Source: Anaerolineae bacterium (GTDB lineage: Bacteria > Chloroflexota > Anaerolineae > Aggregatilineales > Phototrophicaceae). From it: a DNA stretch of 36,017 nucleotides. The notes beneath the pieces are model-generated. The model had not been told where the DNA came from, did no database searches, and saw only the letters and a list, made by a program, of their open reading frames with translations. The stretch's first letter is position 1, and each line of letters opens with the position of its first letter. The stretch lies in NCBI GenBank assembly GCA_022842885.1, contig JALHOR010000052.1, positions 1-36,017 on the forward strand, in the 5' to 3' direction. Positions 23,395 through 31,014 of the stretch are shown here, in pieces. The translations under genes and the position numbers were made by a program.

Positions 23395-24192
23395 TTATTC
23401 ACCCCGAAATTGCGGCGGACGTTTTTCAATAAATGCCTGTACACCTTCACGGAAATCGTGGGTTTTGAACGCGCCATCCTGCAACTGCGCCTCATATTCC
23501 AACGCATCAGCAAATGATTTTTCAGCAGCGCGATACATTGCCCGTTTGCCCATGCCCAATGCCCGCGTTGCCATACTTGCCAATTTGGTCGCCAATGCCG
23601 TCGCTTCCGTCATCAGGTCATCGTGTGGCACAATCCAGTTAATTAAGCCATATTCGGCGGCAGTGTCCATCGAAAGGCGATTTTGCGAATCTGCCAACCA
23701 TGCCAATTCCAAAGCGCGATTCACGCCGACTAACTGCGGCAGCAAATAGGTTGCGCCGGCATCGGGGATGATGCCAATGTTGGCAAAAGCGGCGAAGACA
23801 TAAGTCGCTTTATCAGAGGCAATGCGTAAATCGCACGCCAGCGATAAACTGGCACCCGCACCCGCTGCAACACCATTTAAGGCACACACGATGGGCTTTT
23901 CCAAAGTGCGGAAGGTGGTCACAATTTGATTCAAACCAGCCCGCAGCATCGCGCCGACCGGGATTTTTTCCTGCGATAAATCAAATTCGGTCAAATCGGC
24001 ACCGCTGCAAAAGCCTTTGCCTGCGCCGGTCAATAGCACGGCTCGCACGGCTTTATCGCGCTGAATCTGTCGGAATGCATCCAGAAGTTCCTGATACATG
24101 GTGTTGGTGAGCGCATTGTAACTGTCGGGGCGATTGAGCGTGACGGTGGCAACGCCATGTTGCACCTCATACAACAGGGTATCATACGCCAT
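23395..24192 (-). CDS. Enoyl-CoA hydratase/isomerase family protein, PaaG-like
   Basis: 265 residues, the normal size of a crotonase-fold enzyme. The oxyanion-hole segments are GFCSGADL (60-67) and NGVAAGAGASL (106-116). Both Glu residues of classical enoyl-CoA hydratase are absent: the first position is Ser115 and the second is not acidic. Instead there is FANIGIIPDAGATYLLP (136-152), with Asp144 where PaaG and dienoyl-CoA isomerases carry their single catalytic Asp. That favours an isomerase (PaaG acts in phenylacetyl-CoA breakdown, converting the ring epoxide to an oxepin) over a hydratase. No other paa gene is visible, so a general fatty or aromatic acid isomerase is possible. The start has AAAGG eight bases upstream. 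It points the same way as the histidine kinase but is separated by a hairpin. Confidence 0.88.
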   Translation of the reverse strand: MAYDTLLYEVQHGVATVTLNRPDSYNALTNTMYQELLDAFRQIQRDKAVRAVLLTGAGKGFCSGADLTEFDLSQEKIPVGAMLRAGLNQIVTTFRTLEKPIVCALNGVAAGAGASLSLACDLRIASDKATYVFAAFANIGIIPDAGATYLLPQLVGVNRALELAWLADSQNRLSMDTAAEYGLINWIVPHDDLMTEATALATKLASMATRALGMGKRAMYRAAEKSFADALEYEAQLQDGAFKTHDFREGVQAFIEKRPPQFRGE

Positions 24193-24310
24193 TAGGAATG
24201 CCTTTCAATAATCGAATCATCATTTAATTTTTCAGCGTTTAGCATACTCCAATCAGCACCAGAAAACAAATTATCTGATTATTTGATTTTAATGAAATTT
24301 CGATTATTTG

Positions 24311-24339
24311 TTGACAAATAAGAACAATTGTCCTAATAT
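24311..24339 (+). promoter_or_regulatory. Strong promoter with palindromic operator before the VOC gene
   Basis: A perfect -35 TTGACA (24311-24316), a 17-base spacer and a -10 TAATAT (24334-24339) predict a start near 24346. The spacer holds AGAACAATTGTCCT (24321-24334), a dyad with an ACAATTGT core and one mismatch per arm, placed where a bound repressor would block polymerase. Confidence 0.72.
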
Positions 24340-24381
24340 AAATTATCGAACATTTTTTCTTCAGCAGGGGGATTGAATATC

Positions 24382-24798
24382 ATGATTATGCCGATTTTGA
24401 ACGTCAAAGATGTGGATGCCAGCATTGCCTTTTACGAAAAATTGGGGTTTACCAAACAAATGGCGATGGACGGACCCGATGGCGTGAATGCGTTTGCCAT
24501 TCTGGTATTGGGGCAAGCGAATCTGGCGTTGGGGCGCCGACCCGATGATACCCGTGACCGGGATGTGGTAGATTTTATGGTGTATCTACCCGAAGGTGGT
24601 GATTTGGATGGGCTTTATACGGCGGCAAAATCACGCGGTATCAAAGTGGATGAAGACATTAAAACCCAATATTGGGGCGATAGAACCTTCACTCTTTTTG
24701 ATTTGGATGGCTACCGCATTACGATGTCGGTCACAGTACATCAGGTGGATATGGATTATGCCTCGGCAGTGATGCGCGGCGAATTGCAACCGGAATAA
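24382..24798 (+). CDS. VOC superfamily (glyoxalase/bleomycin-resistance fold) protein
   Basis: 138 residues from the ATG at 24382, nine bases after AGGGGGA; a TTG at 24373 lies inside that site. MIMPILNVKDVDASIAFYEKLGF is the standard beta-alpha opening of a VOC half, and DRTFTLFDLDGYRITMSV is the closing half with the DxDG turn. The metal-ligand positions of true glyoxalases or dioxygenases (His or Glu on the first and last strands) are not clear: the first strand has Asn-Val-Lys and the last has Tyr-Arg-Ile. It may bind and sequester a small molecule, or be an enzyme with an unusual site. It stands alone behind a strong promoter with a palindromic operator, so it is probably induced by a ligand. 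Confidence 0.85.
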   Translation: MIMPILNVKDVDASIAFYEKLGFTKQMAMDGPDGVNAFAILVLGQANLALGRRPDDTRDRDVVDFMVYLPEGGDLDGLYTAAKSRGIKVDEDIKTQYWGDRTFTLFDLDGYRITMSVTVHQVDMDYASAVMRGELQPE

Positions 24799-24814
24799 CA
24801 ATTAAGCATGAACA

Positions 24815-24835
24815 GGGCGCAACCATCCTGCGCCC
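24815..24835. terminator. Hairpin between convergent VOC and regulator genes
   Basis: GGGCGCA and TGCGCCC form a perfect seven-base GC-rich stem with a seven-base loop, ten bases before the stop of the minus-strand regulator. There is no T-run, but its place between two gene ends suggests a shared stop signal. Confidence 0.5.
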
Positions 24836-24844
24836 GCACTTACT

Positions 24845-25831
24845 CTAACCAAACAACGCCATCAATTGCGTTCCCCGCTGCGATAACCGATGATACACCC
24901 GATACCCACTGCGCTGCGATTCAATCAGTCCGGCTTGCCGTAGTAACGTAAGCTGCTGTGAGACTGCACCATCGGTCAGATGTAATTTGCGGGCGAGTTC
25001 GCTGGTGCTGGTCGGGTCTGCCAAGGCTATAAAAATACGGGCGCGAGCCTCCCCAAGCGTAATTTCCAGCGCAGCATTATTCGCCTGCGGAACGCTGTAC
25101 CACAAACCACTGCCCCGGGTGCCATAATATAACGCGGGATGCCAAGGCTCGACCACTTGCCAACTGAGGCTGTTAAACGAAAATACCGATGGAATCAGAT
25201 ACAGTAAGCTATCGGTGGTTTGCACTTCATAATTATCATAAGCGCCATCTTTATACTTTTTGTCTAAAGACAATACGCCCGGCGCATAGTGGATACGGTT
25301 ATCAAGACTGTGTAAGACCGATTCGGTGCCTTCAATCGCCAGCAGTCGCGCCCGATATAACACATCATTTTCCAGCACGGGCAACATCCGCGACCAATGC
25401 GGCGCAACCGTCCGCTGCCAATAAACGCGCATTTCTTCCACGAGACAATACAAAGCATCCGATGGGTACGCCAAAAAATAATTCCGAATGTCTGATTCGC
25501 CGCCATGTTCAATCACCTCTTGAACAGAGGCACGGACAATATCCGGCGGCGTTTGCAAAACAGCCTGCAATTCGGCTTCAAAATCCATGCGCGGTGTGGT
25601 GGGCGTGGGCGTCAAAAAATCTGCCATATAATGCCGCGGCAGAATCAGCGCGTCCATAAACGCCAACTCAACGCCATGCAGCGCCCGCTGAGTCTCATCT
25701 ATCCAAGGGGCATAAATTGCCGAGTGTTCAGTATATTGCAAACGAAAATAACTCAGGGTGGTTTCCAAGAGGGGACTAAAAGCAAAACGGACATTAATGT
25801 GGGTATGGTTGGCAAAATGAATGTGAATCAT
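24845..25831 (-). CDS. ArsR-type transcriptional regulator with DUF5937-like N-terminal domain
   Basis: 328 residues. The C-terminal 75 residues are a winged helix: ITLGEARARIFIALADPTS, then STSELARKLHLTDGAVSQQL and LRQAGLIESQRSGYRVYHRL, with the recognition helix at LTDGAVSQQLTLL. The N-terminal 240 residues are a DUF5937-like domain, opening IHIHFANHTHINVRFAFSPL, usual in large ArsR-family regulators of Actinobacteria and Chloroflexota, and thought to be the sensor part. No Cys-rich metal site is visible. The start is supported by GAGGG nine bases upstream. Two TAAGACC direct repeats ten bases apart lie just upstream, likely its own operator. It is convergent with the VOC gene, whose palindromic operator does not resemble these repeats. 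Confidence 0.87.
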   Translation of the reverse strand: MIHIHFANHTHINVRFAFSPLLETTLSYFRLQYTEHSAIYAPWIDETQRALHGVELAFMDALILPRHYMADFLTPTPTTPRMDFEAELQAVLQTPPDIVRASVQEVIEHGGESDIRNYFLAYPSDALYCLVEEMRVYWQRTVAPHWSRMLPVLENDVLYRARLLAIEGTESVLHSLDNRIHYAPGVLSLDKKYKDGAYDNYEVQTTDSLLYLIPSVFSFNSLSWQVVEPWHPALYYGTRGSGLWYSVPQANNAALEITLGEARARIFIALADPTSTSELARKLHLTDGAVSQQLTLLRQAGLIESQRSGYRVYHRLSQRGTQLMALFG

Positions 25832-25866
25832 GCGACGTGACCCTCACACAGATGTTCGATTTCTTC

Positions 25867-25899
25867 ATTATAATGTAAAACCTAAGACCATATAAGACC
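25867..25899 (-). promoter_or_regulatory. -10 and direct-repeat operator of the ArsR-type regulator
   Basis: On the minus strand a consensus TATAAT (25872-25867) precedes the gene by about 35 bases. Directly upstream the plus strand has TAAGACC at 25883-25889 and again at 25893-25899, one helical turn apart. A related TAAAAGACT follows near 25912. The -35 is poor, as expected if a bound protein controls the site. Confidence 0.45.
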
Positions 25900-25942
25900 T
25901 TTAGCGATTCCTAAAAGACTCTGTACGACTCACCGAAAAATA

Positions 25943-26752
25943 TTAACAACCAAAGGGTACGTTCAAATTGGGGACGATGCCCACATCAAATACATCGTAG
26001 CGAATGCGGAGACTGCCGGTGACAGGTAGGGCGGTATCAAACAAGAGAACATTTTCAACATCAGCGGTTAAATAATACCGAATGACAGCATTATAGGTAG
26101 GCGATACCCATAATTCACCTGTTAAGGCTAAGATACGGCTGTTATCCATCAGTTGCACACCAGCAAAGACCACATCGTCGGTAGTGAAGGTATAGCGCCA
26201 GACTTCATGCCCATTGATGACGGCTTTTTGTGCCGCTGTTTGGGCTTGCTGCACACCACCCACCAATGCTCCGGCGCTGAAATCAGCGGCGATTTGGGCA
26301 TCTTCGCCCGCATTGCTTAGGCAAACGCCCTCCCGTACCAAAAACGCATCCGGTCCCAACCGCACGGCTTCATAGGCAATTGGGTCAGTTTGACCCTGAA
26401 TATCATTATCAATGGTGGCGACCACGCGCCGCGCTGATGCCACTTGGTTAAAACTGACTTCGGCGATAGAAGCGGCGGCGACAGTGCGTGGTGTTCGGGC
26501 AAAAACGCCGACAAAATCCAGCGCAACTTCGTAACGCCAACCCGGTAGCAAAGGCAATCCAGCGTCAATCGTCGGGAAAGAAACGGTCTCAAATCCGGCG
26601 GGGGGTGCATTTTCGGTCAATACCAAAGCCGTCGCGGCTGCCTCCATCGGCATCACGGTTGGCAAGGAGGGGGGCGTAATAACGCGAGTGCCACACGCCG
26701 TCAAAAATAATAGCGGGATGAGGCGAAGCATGAGTCGTACCATAGCTTTCAT
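25943..26752 (-). CDS. Lipoprotein, LppX/LolA-like fold suspected
   Basis: 269 residues from the ATG at 26752, chosen because AGGTG lies seven bases upstream and the lipoprotein signal follows at once; an ATG at 26773 is in frame. The signal peptide MKAMVRLMLRLIPLLFLTAC ends in a lipobox L-T-A-C, with Cys20 as the lipidated residue. The mature protein has a short Pro-rich linker, then a beta-rich domain with HEVWRYTFTTDDVVFAGVQ, ALTGELWVSPTYNAVIRYY and SLRIRYDVFDVG. The succession of strands with a 'WV..T.NAVIRY' step is like LppX/LprG/LolA proteins that carry lipids between membranes. This is a fold-level guess. The last residue is Cys, and another Cys is at mid-length (GVCLSN), so a disulfide is possible. 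Confidence 0.75.
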   Translation of the reverse strand: MKAMVRLMLRLIPLLFLTACGTRVITPPSLPTVMPMEAAATALVLTENAPPAGFETVSFPTIDAGLPLLPGWRYEVALDFVGVFARTPRTVAAASIAEVSFNQVASARRVVATIDNDIQGQTDPIAYEAVRLGPDAFLVREGVCLSNAGEDAQIAADFSAGALVGGVQQAQTAAQKAVINGHEVWRYTFTTDDVVFAGVQLMDNSRILALTGELWVSPTYNAVIRYYLTADVENVLLFDTALPVTGSLRIRYDVFDVGIVPNLNVPFGC

Positions 26753-26808
26753 TTTAATGCACCTGTCCCGCATTGCAAACGTGTAATCAAAAAAGCCGAC
26801 AGGTTATA

Positions 26809-26837
26809 TTGTCTGGCGTCACATCCTGATATATAGT
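26809..26837 (+). promoter_or_regulatory. Promoter for the 26879-29138 genes
   Basis: TTGTCT (26809-26814), a 17-base spacer and TATAGT (26832-26837) match sigma-70 at four and five of six bases. Transcription would start near 26844, about 35 bases before the first ATG. Confidence 0.5.
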
Positions 26838-26878
26838 TGAAGCAGAAAAAGATGATTTGACTGTGGGTGAACACAGCC

Positions 26879-27379
26879 ATGCAGCCCGAAGATAAACGCC
26901 ATAATCCTTTTGAAGATCATATCGAGAGTGATTTATTTGATGTCAGTGAATTAGAAACTGTCACTGACGATTCGCCATTGAATCAACAATTACTGCGGCT
27001 TTTGAACAGCTTGCCGCAGCCATTGGATTACCGCGTGTGGGATGAAGAATTAGATGATTATCAAAAACAACTGTGTGCTTATTTAACCACTGCCATTATT
27101 GAGCGCGTGTGGCGTCCGAATCATGCAGAAGAACTGACTGACTTCAGCGATGATGAATTGATGATGCTGCTAACAGTGCCGCTGTCATTAGGCATTATTG
27201 CCCAACAACGGTTGCATTCCACCCTGCCGCCGCCTGCCGATTTTCGCGCACGGTTATTGGATACGCTGGACGACATACCTGTACAGGGCGGATGGCGCGG
27301 CAAATTACAACAGTCCCTCAGCCTAATGCGCCAGCGTGTGCGGCGTTGGTGGCAGCGCCTCTTCCATAAAAATAGTTAA
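26879..27379 (+). CDS. Hypothetical protein, acidic N-terminus and basic C-terminus
   Basis: 166 residues from the ATG at 26879; a GTG at 26867 would add four, and neither has a strong ribosome-binding site. The first 60 residues are acidic (NPFEDHIESDLFDVSELETVTDD). A predicted helical middle has ELTDFSDDELMMLLTVPLSLGIIAQQRL, with a moderately hydrophobic stretch that is short for a membrane span. The C-terminus is strongly basic and aromatic (LMRQRVRRWWQRLFHKNS), which could bind nucleic acid or lipid head groups. I recognise no family. The downstream helicase-associated gene begins 37 bases later on the same strand, so both are probably on one message. Confidence 0.65.
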   Translation: MQPEDKRHNPFEDHIESDLFDVSELETVTDDSPLNQQLLRLLNSLPQPLDYRVWDEELDDYQKQLCAYLTTAIIERVWRPNHAEELTDFSDDELMMLLTVPLSLGIIAQQRLHSTLPPPADFRARLLDTLDDIPVQGGWRGKLQQSLSLMRQRVRRWWQRLFHKNS

Positions 27380-27416
27380 GTCATCCCATCATCAATGCCA
27401 CACAGGATAAAATGCC

Positions 27417-29138
27417 GTGCAAAAATTACAAAGCATGTTGCAGGATACACCGCCCGAAGTGCTGTATGCCATGGCGCAGGTATGGGGGGTGAATGCCGAT
27501 AAGGGCAGCCATAAAGAGCTTGTCAAACAATTGATGGCGGTTATGCTGCAACCGGAGAATGCCGCCCAAGTGTGGGACAAACTGAACGATAAAGAACGCG
27601 GCGCTATCCAGATGTTAGTCGCTAACAAGCAGCATCAAATGTTATTTTTGCAATTTGAACTACTCAATGGTGAAATTCGTAAGATGGGACGCGCCCAACT
27701 GGAACGCGATAAACCGCATGTGCAACCTGCCTCCGTCGCCGAAGGGTTGTATTATCGCGGCATTATTGGTGAAGGCTTTGAGCAAGCTGCTACCGGGTTG
27801 CGCCCCATTGTGTATATTCCAGCAGAATTGATAACGGTACTGCCGCTGCACAAAACGTCTTATAGCCAATTAGAAGTGATTGCCGCCGATGATTTGCCGC
27901 CGGAAAACCCAGAACCGCCGCAAAATTTAACGCCTCTTAGCCCGGAAGAAGTTGAAAATATACGGCTGGCGGATACTTCGATAGTGGATGATATGACGAC
28001 GCTGCTGGCATATTTGCGGATTCATGGTGCAGCGGTGGTGGATGATGACTTTGTACCGGCGGAAGTCGAGCGCATTTTGCCGTATTGTTTGGTGCAAGAT
28101 GAACGCCGCTTGGCATTTTTGTTGGGTGTGGGTATCAGTGCGGATTTAATCTATATTCAGGATGGGCGGGCTTATCCTGGCAAAACCCAATTGCAACCTT
28201 GGCTGAGTGCAGCACGCGGTACACAGTTGAAAGACCTAGCTACTGCATGGCGTAGCAGCATTGCCTATGCCGATTTATGGCATGTGCCGGGCTTATTGCC
28301 CGACCCAACTGGGTGGTCATACAATCCGGTAATTGGGCGCGAAGTGTTTGCAACGTTTCTCAAGCAATATGCCCCATCCAATGAATGGTGGTCGCTGGAT
28401 GATTTTATCGAATTGGTGAAAGCCATTGACCCGGCATTTCAGCGTCCGGGTGGCGATTATGACAGTTGGTATATTCGCAGCGCATCGGGCGATTATTTGC
28501 GTGGCTTTTCCAGTTGGGATGCAGTGGAGGGGGCATTGTTGGAATTTTACTGCCAAGGTCCTTTGCACTGGTTAGGCTTGGTAGACTTAGCAGAAGATGC
28601 TGTGCGTTTAACCGCTTATGGGCGGGCATTTTTAGGGTTAGCGGCGTGGCAAAATCCTAATATCAAGCCGGATAATATCATCATTCAGCCGGATGGGATT
28701 CTTCAGGCATCGCGCCGTGTCCCCTGCGTAGACCGCTTTCAACTGGCACGCTTCACACTTTGGGACAAACGCAGTGACCCCTATACCTATAAACTGAACG
28801 CCACGAGCTTGCAACAAGCCGCCGGGCAAGGCATCACCCCGGCGCATATTGCGGCATTTTTAAAACGGCATCAGGACAATAAGCCATTGCCGCCCAAAAT
28901 CGCGGCACTGTTAGAAACTTGGCAGGGCAGCAGTGCCGTTACTGAAGTCACCTTTGAGCAAGTGTTGGTCGTGCGAACTACTTCCAAAGAAATTTTAGAC
29001 CGCATCTATGATAATCCGGCACTACGGCGTTATTTGCGCTCGCGTTTGGGCGATACCGCCGGCGTGATTGATGGCGACCAATGGGAAGCGTTGCAACAAG
29101 CGTTAGCTGATATTGGGATTAAAGTTGAGATTGTCTAA
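27417..29138 (+). CDS. Helicase-associated (XPB/Ssl2 N-terminal-like) domain protein without a motor
   Basis: 573 residues starting at a GTG with AGGA nine bases upstream. The N-terminal 150 residues are helical (EVLYAMAQVWGVNADKGSHKELVKQL, an SAP-like or winged-helix opening). The C-terminal part (about 410-510) has DNIIIQPDGILQAS, FQLARFTLWDKR, YKLNATSLQQAAGQGITPAHIAAFL and PLPPKIAALLETW, matching the helicase-associated domain found in front of XPB-like helicases and in stand-alone actinobacterial and Chloroflexota proteins. No Walker A, DEAD or helicase C motifs are present, and no helicase gene is in the window. It may load or regulate an XPB-type helicase encoded elsewhere in DNA repair or transcription. 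The C-terminal 60 residues (EQVLVVRTTSKEILDRIYDNP) resemble a damage-recognition-like fold, stated as a guess. Confidence 0.78.
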   Translation: MQKLQSMLQDTPPEVLYAMAQVWGVNADKGSHKELVKQLMAVMLQPENAAQVWDKLNDKERGAIQMLVANKQHQMLFLQFELLNGEIRKMGRAQLERDKPHVQPASVAEGLYYRGIIGEGFEQAATGLRPIVYIPAELITVLPLHKTSYSQLEVIAADDLPPENPEPPQNLTPLSPEEVENIRLADTSIVDDMTTLLAYLRIHGAAVVDDDFVPAEVERILPYCLVQDERRLAFLLGVGISADLIYIQDGRAYPGKTQLQPWLSAARGTQLKDLATAWRSSIAYADLWHVPGLLPDPTGWSYNPVIGREVFATFLKQYAPSNEWWSLDDFIELVKAIDPAFQRPGGDYDSWYIRSASGDYLRGFSSWDAVEGALLEFYCQGPLHWLGLVDLAEDAVRLTAYGRAFLGLAAWQNPNIKPDNIIIQPDGILQASRRVPCVDRFQLARFTLWDKRSDPYTYKLNATSLQQAAGQGITPAHIAAFLKRHQDNKPLPPKIAALLETWQGSSAVTEVTFEQVLVVRTTSKEILDRIYDNPALRRYLRSRLGDTAGVIDGDQWEALQQALADIGIKVEIV

Positions 29139-29190
29139 AGGACTAATTTCAGAAATCAGCTAGGATTAATGGCGCACAATAATAAAAAAA

Positions 29191-29199
29191 TGTTACAAT
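29191..29199 (+). promoter_or_regulatory. Extended -10 promoter of the cyclase pair
   Basis: TGTTACAAT is an extended -10, identical to the one before the esterase-like operon. The predicted start is near 29206, giving a leader of about 42 bases before the GTG at 29248. Confidence 0.5.
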
Positions 29200-29247
29200 T
29201 AAATCAGATGAACATTGCTTCAACCTGTGCGGAAGCGGAGAATTGCT

Positions 29248-31014
29248 GTGTCAGAAGCTACGAATAATACACCGCCGGGCGCGATATTTGAACTGCGCCA
29301 AGCGAAAACCTTACTCGATGAAACCCTTGCCTCATTGGAAAGCCAGAAAGCCATCCTCAAACAACGGGGGATGTCGCTGCCCCCCACGGTCATTTCGACC
29401 TTAGCCGGGGTGCAAGGCGAACTGCGAAAACTGGAAGACCAATTGGTTGATGAACAAACCGAACTCAGCCAACTGCGGGCATTGGCACAAATGGCATCCC
29501 AGATTACGACCACGCTGGATGTGGATAAAGTGCTGGATGAAACCATGGATATTGTGATTGCCCTGACCCGCGCAGAACGTGGGTATATTGTGTTGGTCAA
29601 CCAAGAGACCAAAGAACTTGATTTCCGGGTGGTGCGCGATGATACGTTCACGCTGCGCGGTTATACCGAAGGCACCCGCCCCCAAATTAGCAACACCATT
29701 TTGCAGCATGTTCTTACGACTCGTCAACCCATGTTGGCGGATAATGCTTTCCAAGATGAACGTTTGCAAGGCAACGTCAGCATCGCCAATTTTGCGCTGC
29801 GCTCGGTGCTATGTGTGCCGCTGCTCTACCGAGATAATGTAGTCGGTGTTGTTTATGTAGACAATCGTTTGCAGGCAGGCATTTTTACTGAGCGCGAAAA
29901 AAATACGCTGACGGCTTTCGCCAATATTGCTGCGGTTGCTATCGCCAATGCGTTTTTGTATGCCGAACTACAACAGATTATTGATGAAATTACCCAAGTG
30001 AAAGTGCTGATGGATAATGTGTTTGCCTCCATCGGTAGCGGTGTCATCGCCGGTGATGCCGAAAATATTGTGCAGACCTTTAACCGGGCAGCAGAGAAAA
30101 TTCTGGTACGCTCGGCAGAAACGACGGTTGGCAAAGAATTGAGCGAGGTGCTGCCCCGCATTGCGGCAGATTTAGGCATGTATCTAGCAGATGTTCGTAA
30201 AACGGGTACACCGCATACGATTGAGGGTGAATTTAGCAGTTTGGAACGCCGTATTGCCGTCAGTCTTAAGCTGACCCCCTTAAAAGACGCCGACAATAAT
30301 ACGCGCGGGGTGGCAGTGGTGGTGGATGATGTGACTGAACAAGTGGAACATTATCAGCAGTTACGCACGCTGGAAAATTACCTGCCGAAAGGCTTGGCAG
30401 AACGCGCCCTAGAACTAAGCAATATTGACTTGGGTGGTGAACGACGCGATATGACATGCTTATTCGTCGAAGTACGCCCGATGACGACCCTGAAGGATGT
30501 GCCGCCGCGCGAAGTCATGGAAATTCTGAATGAATATCTCTCGGTTGCCACGCGCTGCATCCACGAAACCAGCGGCGTGATTGATAAATATATGGGCAAT
30601 GAAGTGATGGCATTGTATAACACGCAGTTGAATCCCCAAGATAATCATGCATTGCTGGCGGTTGAATGTGCATTGTTGATGCGCGATGGTTTTTTAGAAA
30701 TGTACAAACAGCAAGGCATCAATCCCGACCCGCATTATTATCGGGTGGGTGTCCATACGGGCATTGCTACGATGGGCAACGTGGGCAGCCTGAACCGGCG
30801 CGATTTTACCGCCATTGGCGATACCATTAACTTATGCAAACGCCTAGAAGAAAATGCCGAGAGCGCCCAAATCATCATCAGCCAAGCCACTCGTGACCAC
30901 CTAGAGGCATTTGCCAATGGTGCGACGATTCCGTATCGTTTTGCGCCGCTTGATTCGATTACCCCCAAAGGCAAAACACAGCCTGTTCAAATTTATGAGG
31001 TGTTTCGCTTATGA
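29248..31014 (+). CDS. GAF-PAS class III cyclase homologue, substrate-side half (C2-like, metal Asp lost)
   Basis: 588 residues from the GTG at 29248, chosen because GGAG lies seven bases upstream; a TTG at 29215 is possible. Order: coiled coil (12-78) with ILKQRGMSLPP, GAF (about 80-240), PAS (about 250-365), then a class III cyclase domain (about 395-588). At the first metal position the motif is TCLFVEVRP, Glu408 in place of Asp; at the second it is DKYMGNEV, Asn451 in place of Asp. The residues that hold base and transition state are intact: Lys447, Thr521 (FTAIGD), Asn528 and Arg532 (TINLCKRLE). A homodimer should therefore be inactive. The next gene has the opposite pattern and overlaps by ATGA. 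The Lys/Thr pair favours ATP over GTP. Confidence 0.93.
   Translation: MSEATNNTPPGAIFELRQAKTLLDETLASLESQKAILKQRGMSLPPTVISTLAGVQGELRKLEDQLVDEQTELSQLRALAQMASQITTTLDVDKVLDETMDIVIALTRAERGYIVLVNQETKELDFRVVRDDTFTLRGYTEGTRPQISNTILQHVLTTRQPMLADNAFQDERLQGNVSIANFALRSVLCVPLLYRDNVVGVVYVDNRLQAGIFTEREKNTLTAFANIAAVAIANAFLYAELQQIIDEITQVKVLMDNVFASIGSGVIAGDAENIVQTFNRAAEKILVRSAETTVGKELSEVLPRIAADLGMYLADVRKTGTPHTIEGEFSSLERRIAVSLKLTPLKDADNNTRGVAVVVDDVTEQVEHYQQLRTLENYLPKGLAERALELSNIDLGGERRDMTCLFVEVRPMTTLKDVPPREVMEILNEYLSVATRCIHETSGVIDKYMGNEVMALYNTQLNPQDNHALLAVECALLMRDGFLEMYKQQGINPDPHYYRVGVHTGIATMGNVGSLNRRDFTAIGDTINLCKRLEENAESAQIIISQATRDHLEAFANGATIPYRFAPLDSITPKGKTQPVQIYEVFRL

Noticed and set aside
29248..31014. Reading the first cyclase as a sequencing error or pseudogene because both metal residues are changed.
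   Set aside because: The frame is intact over 588 codons, the other active-site residues are preserved and its neighbour shows the reciprocal pattern, so selection on a pair is a better account.
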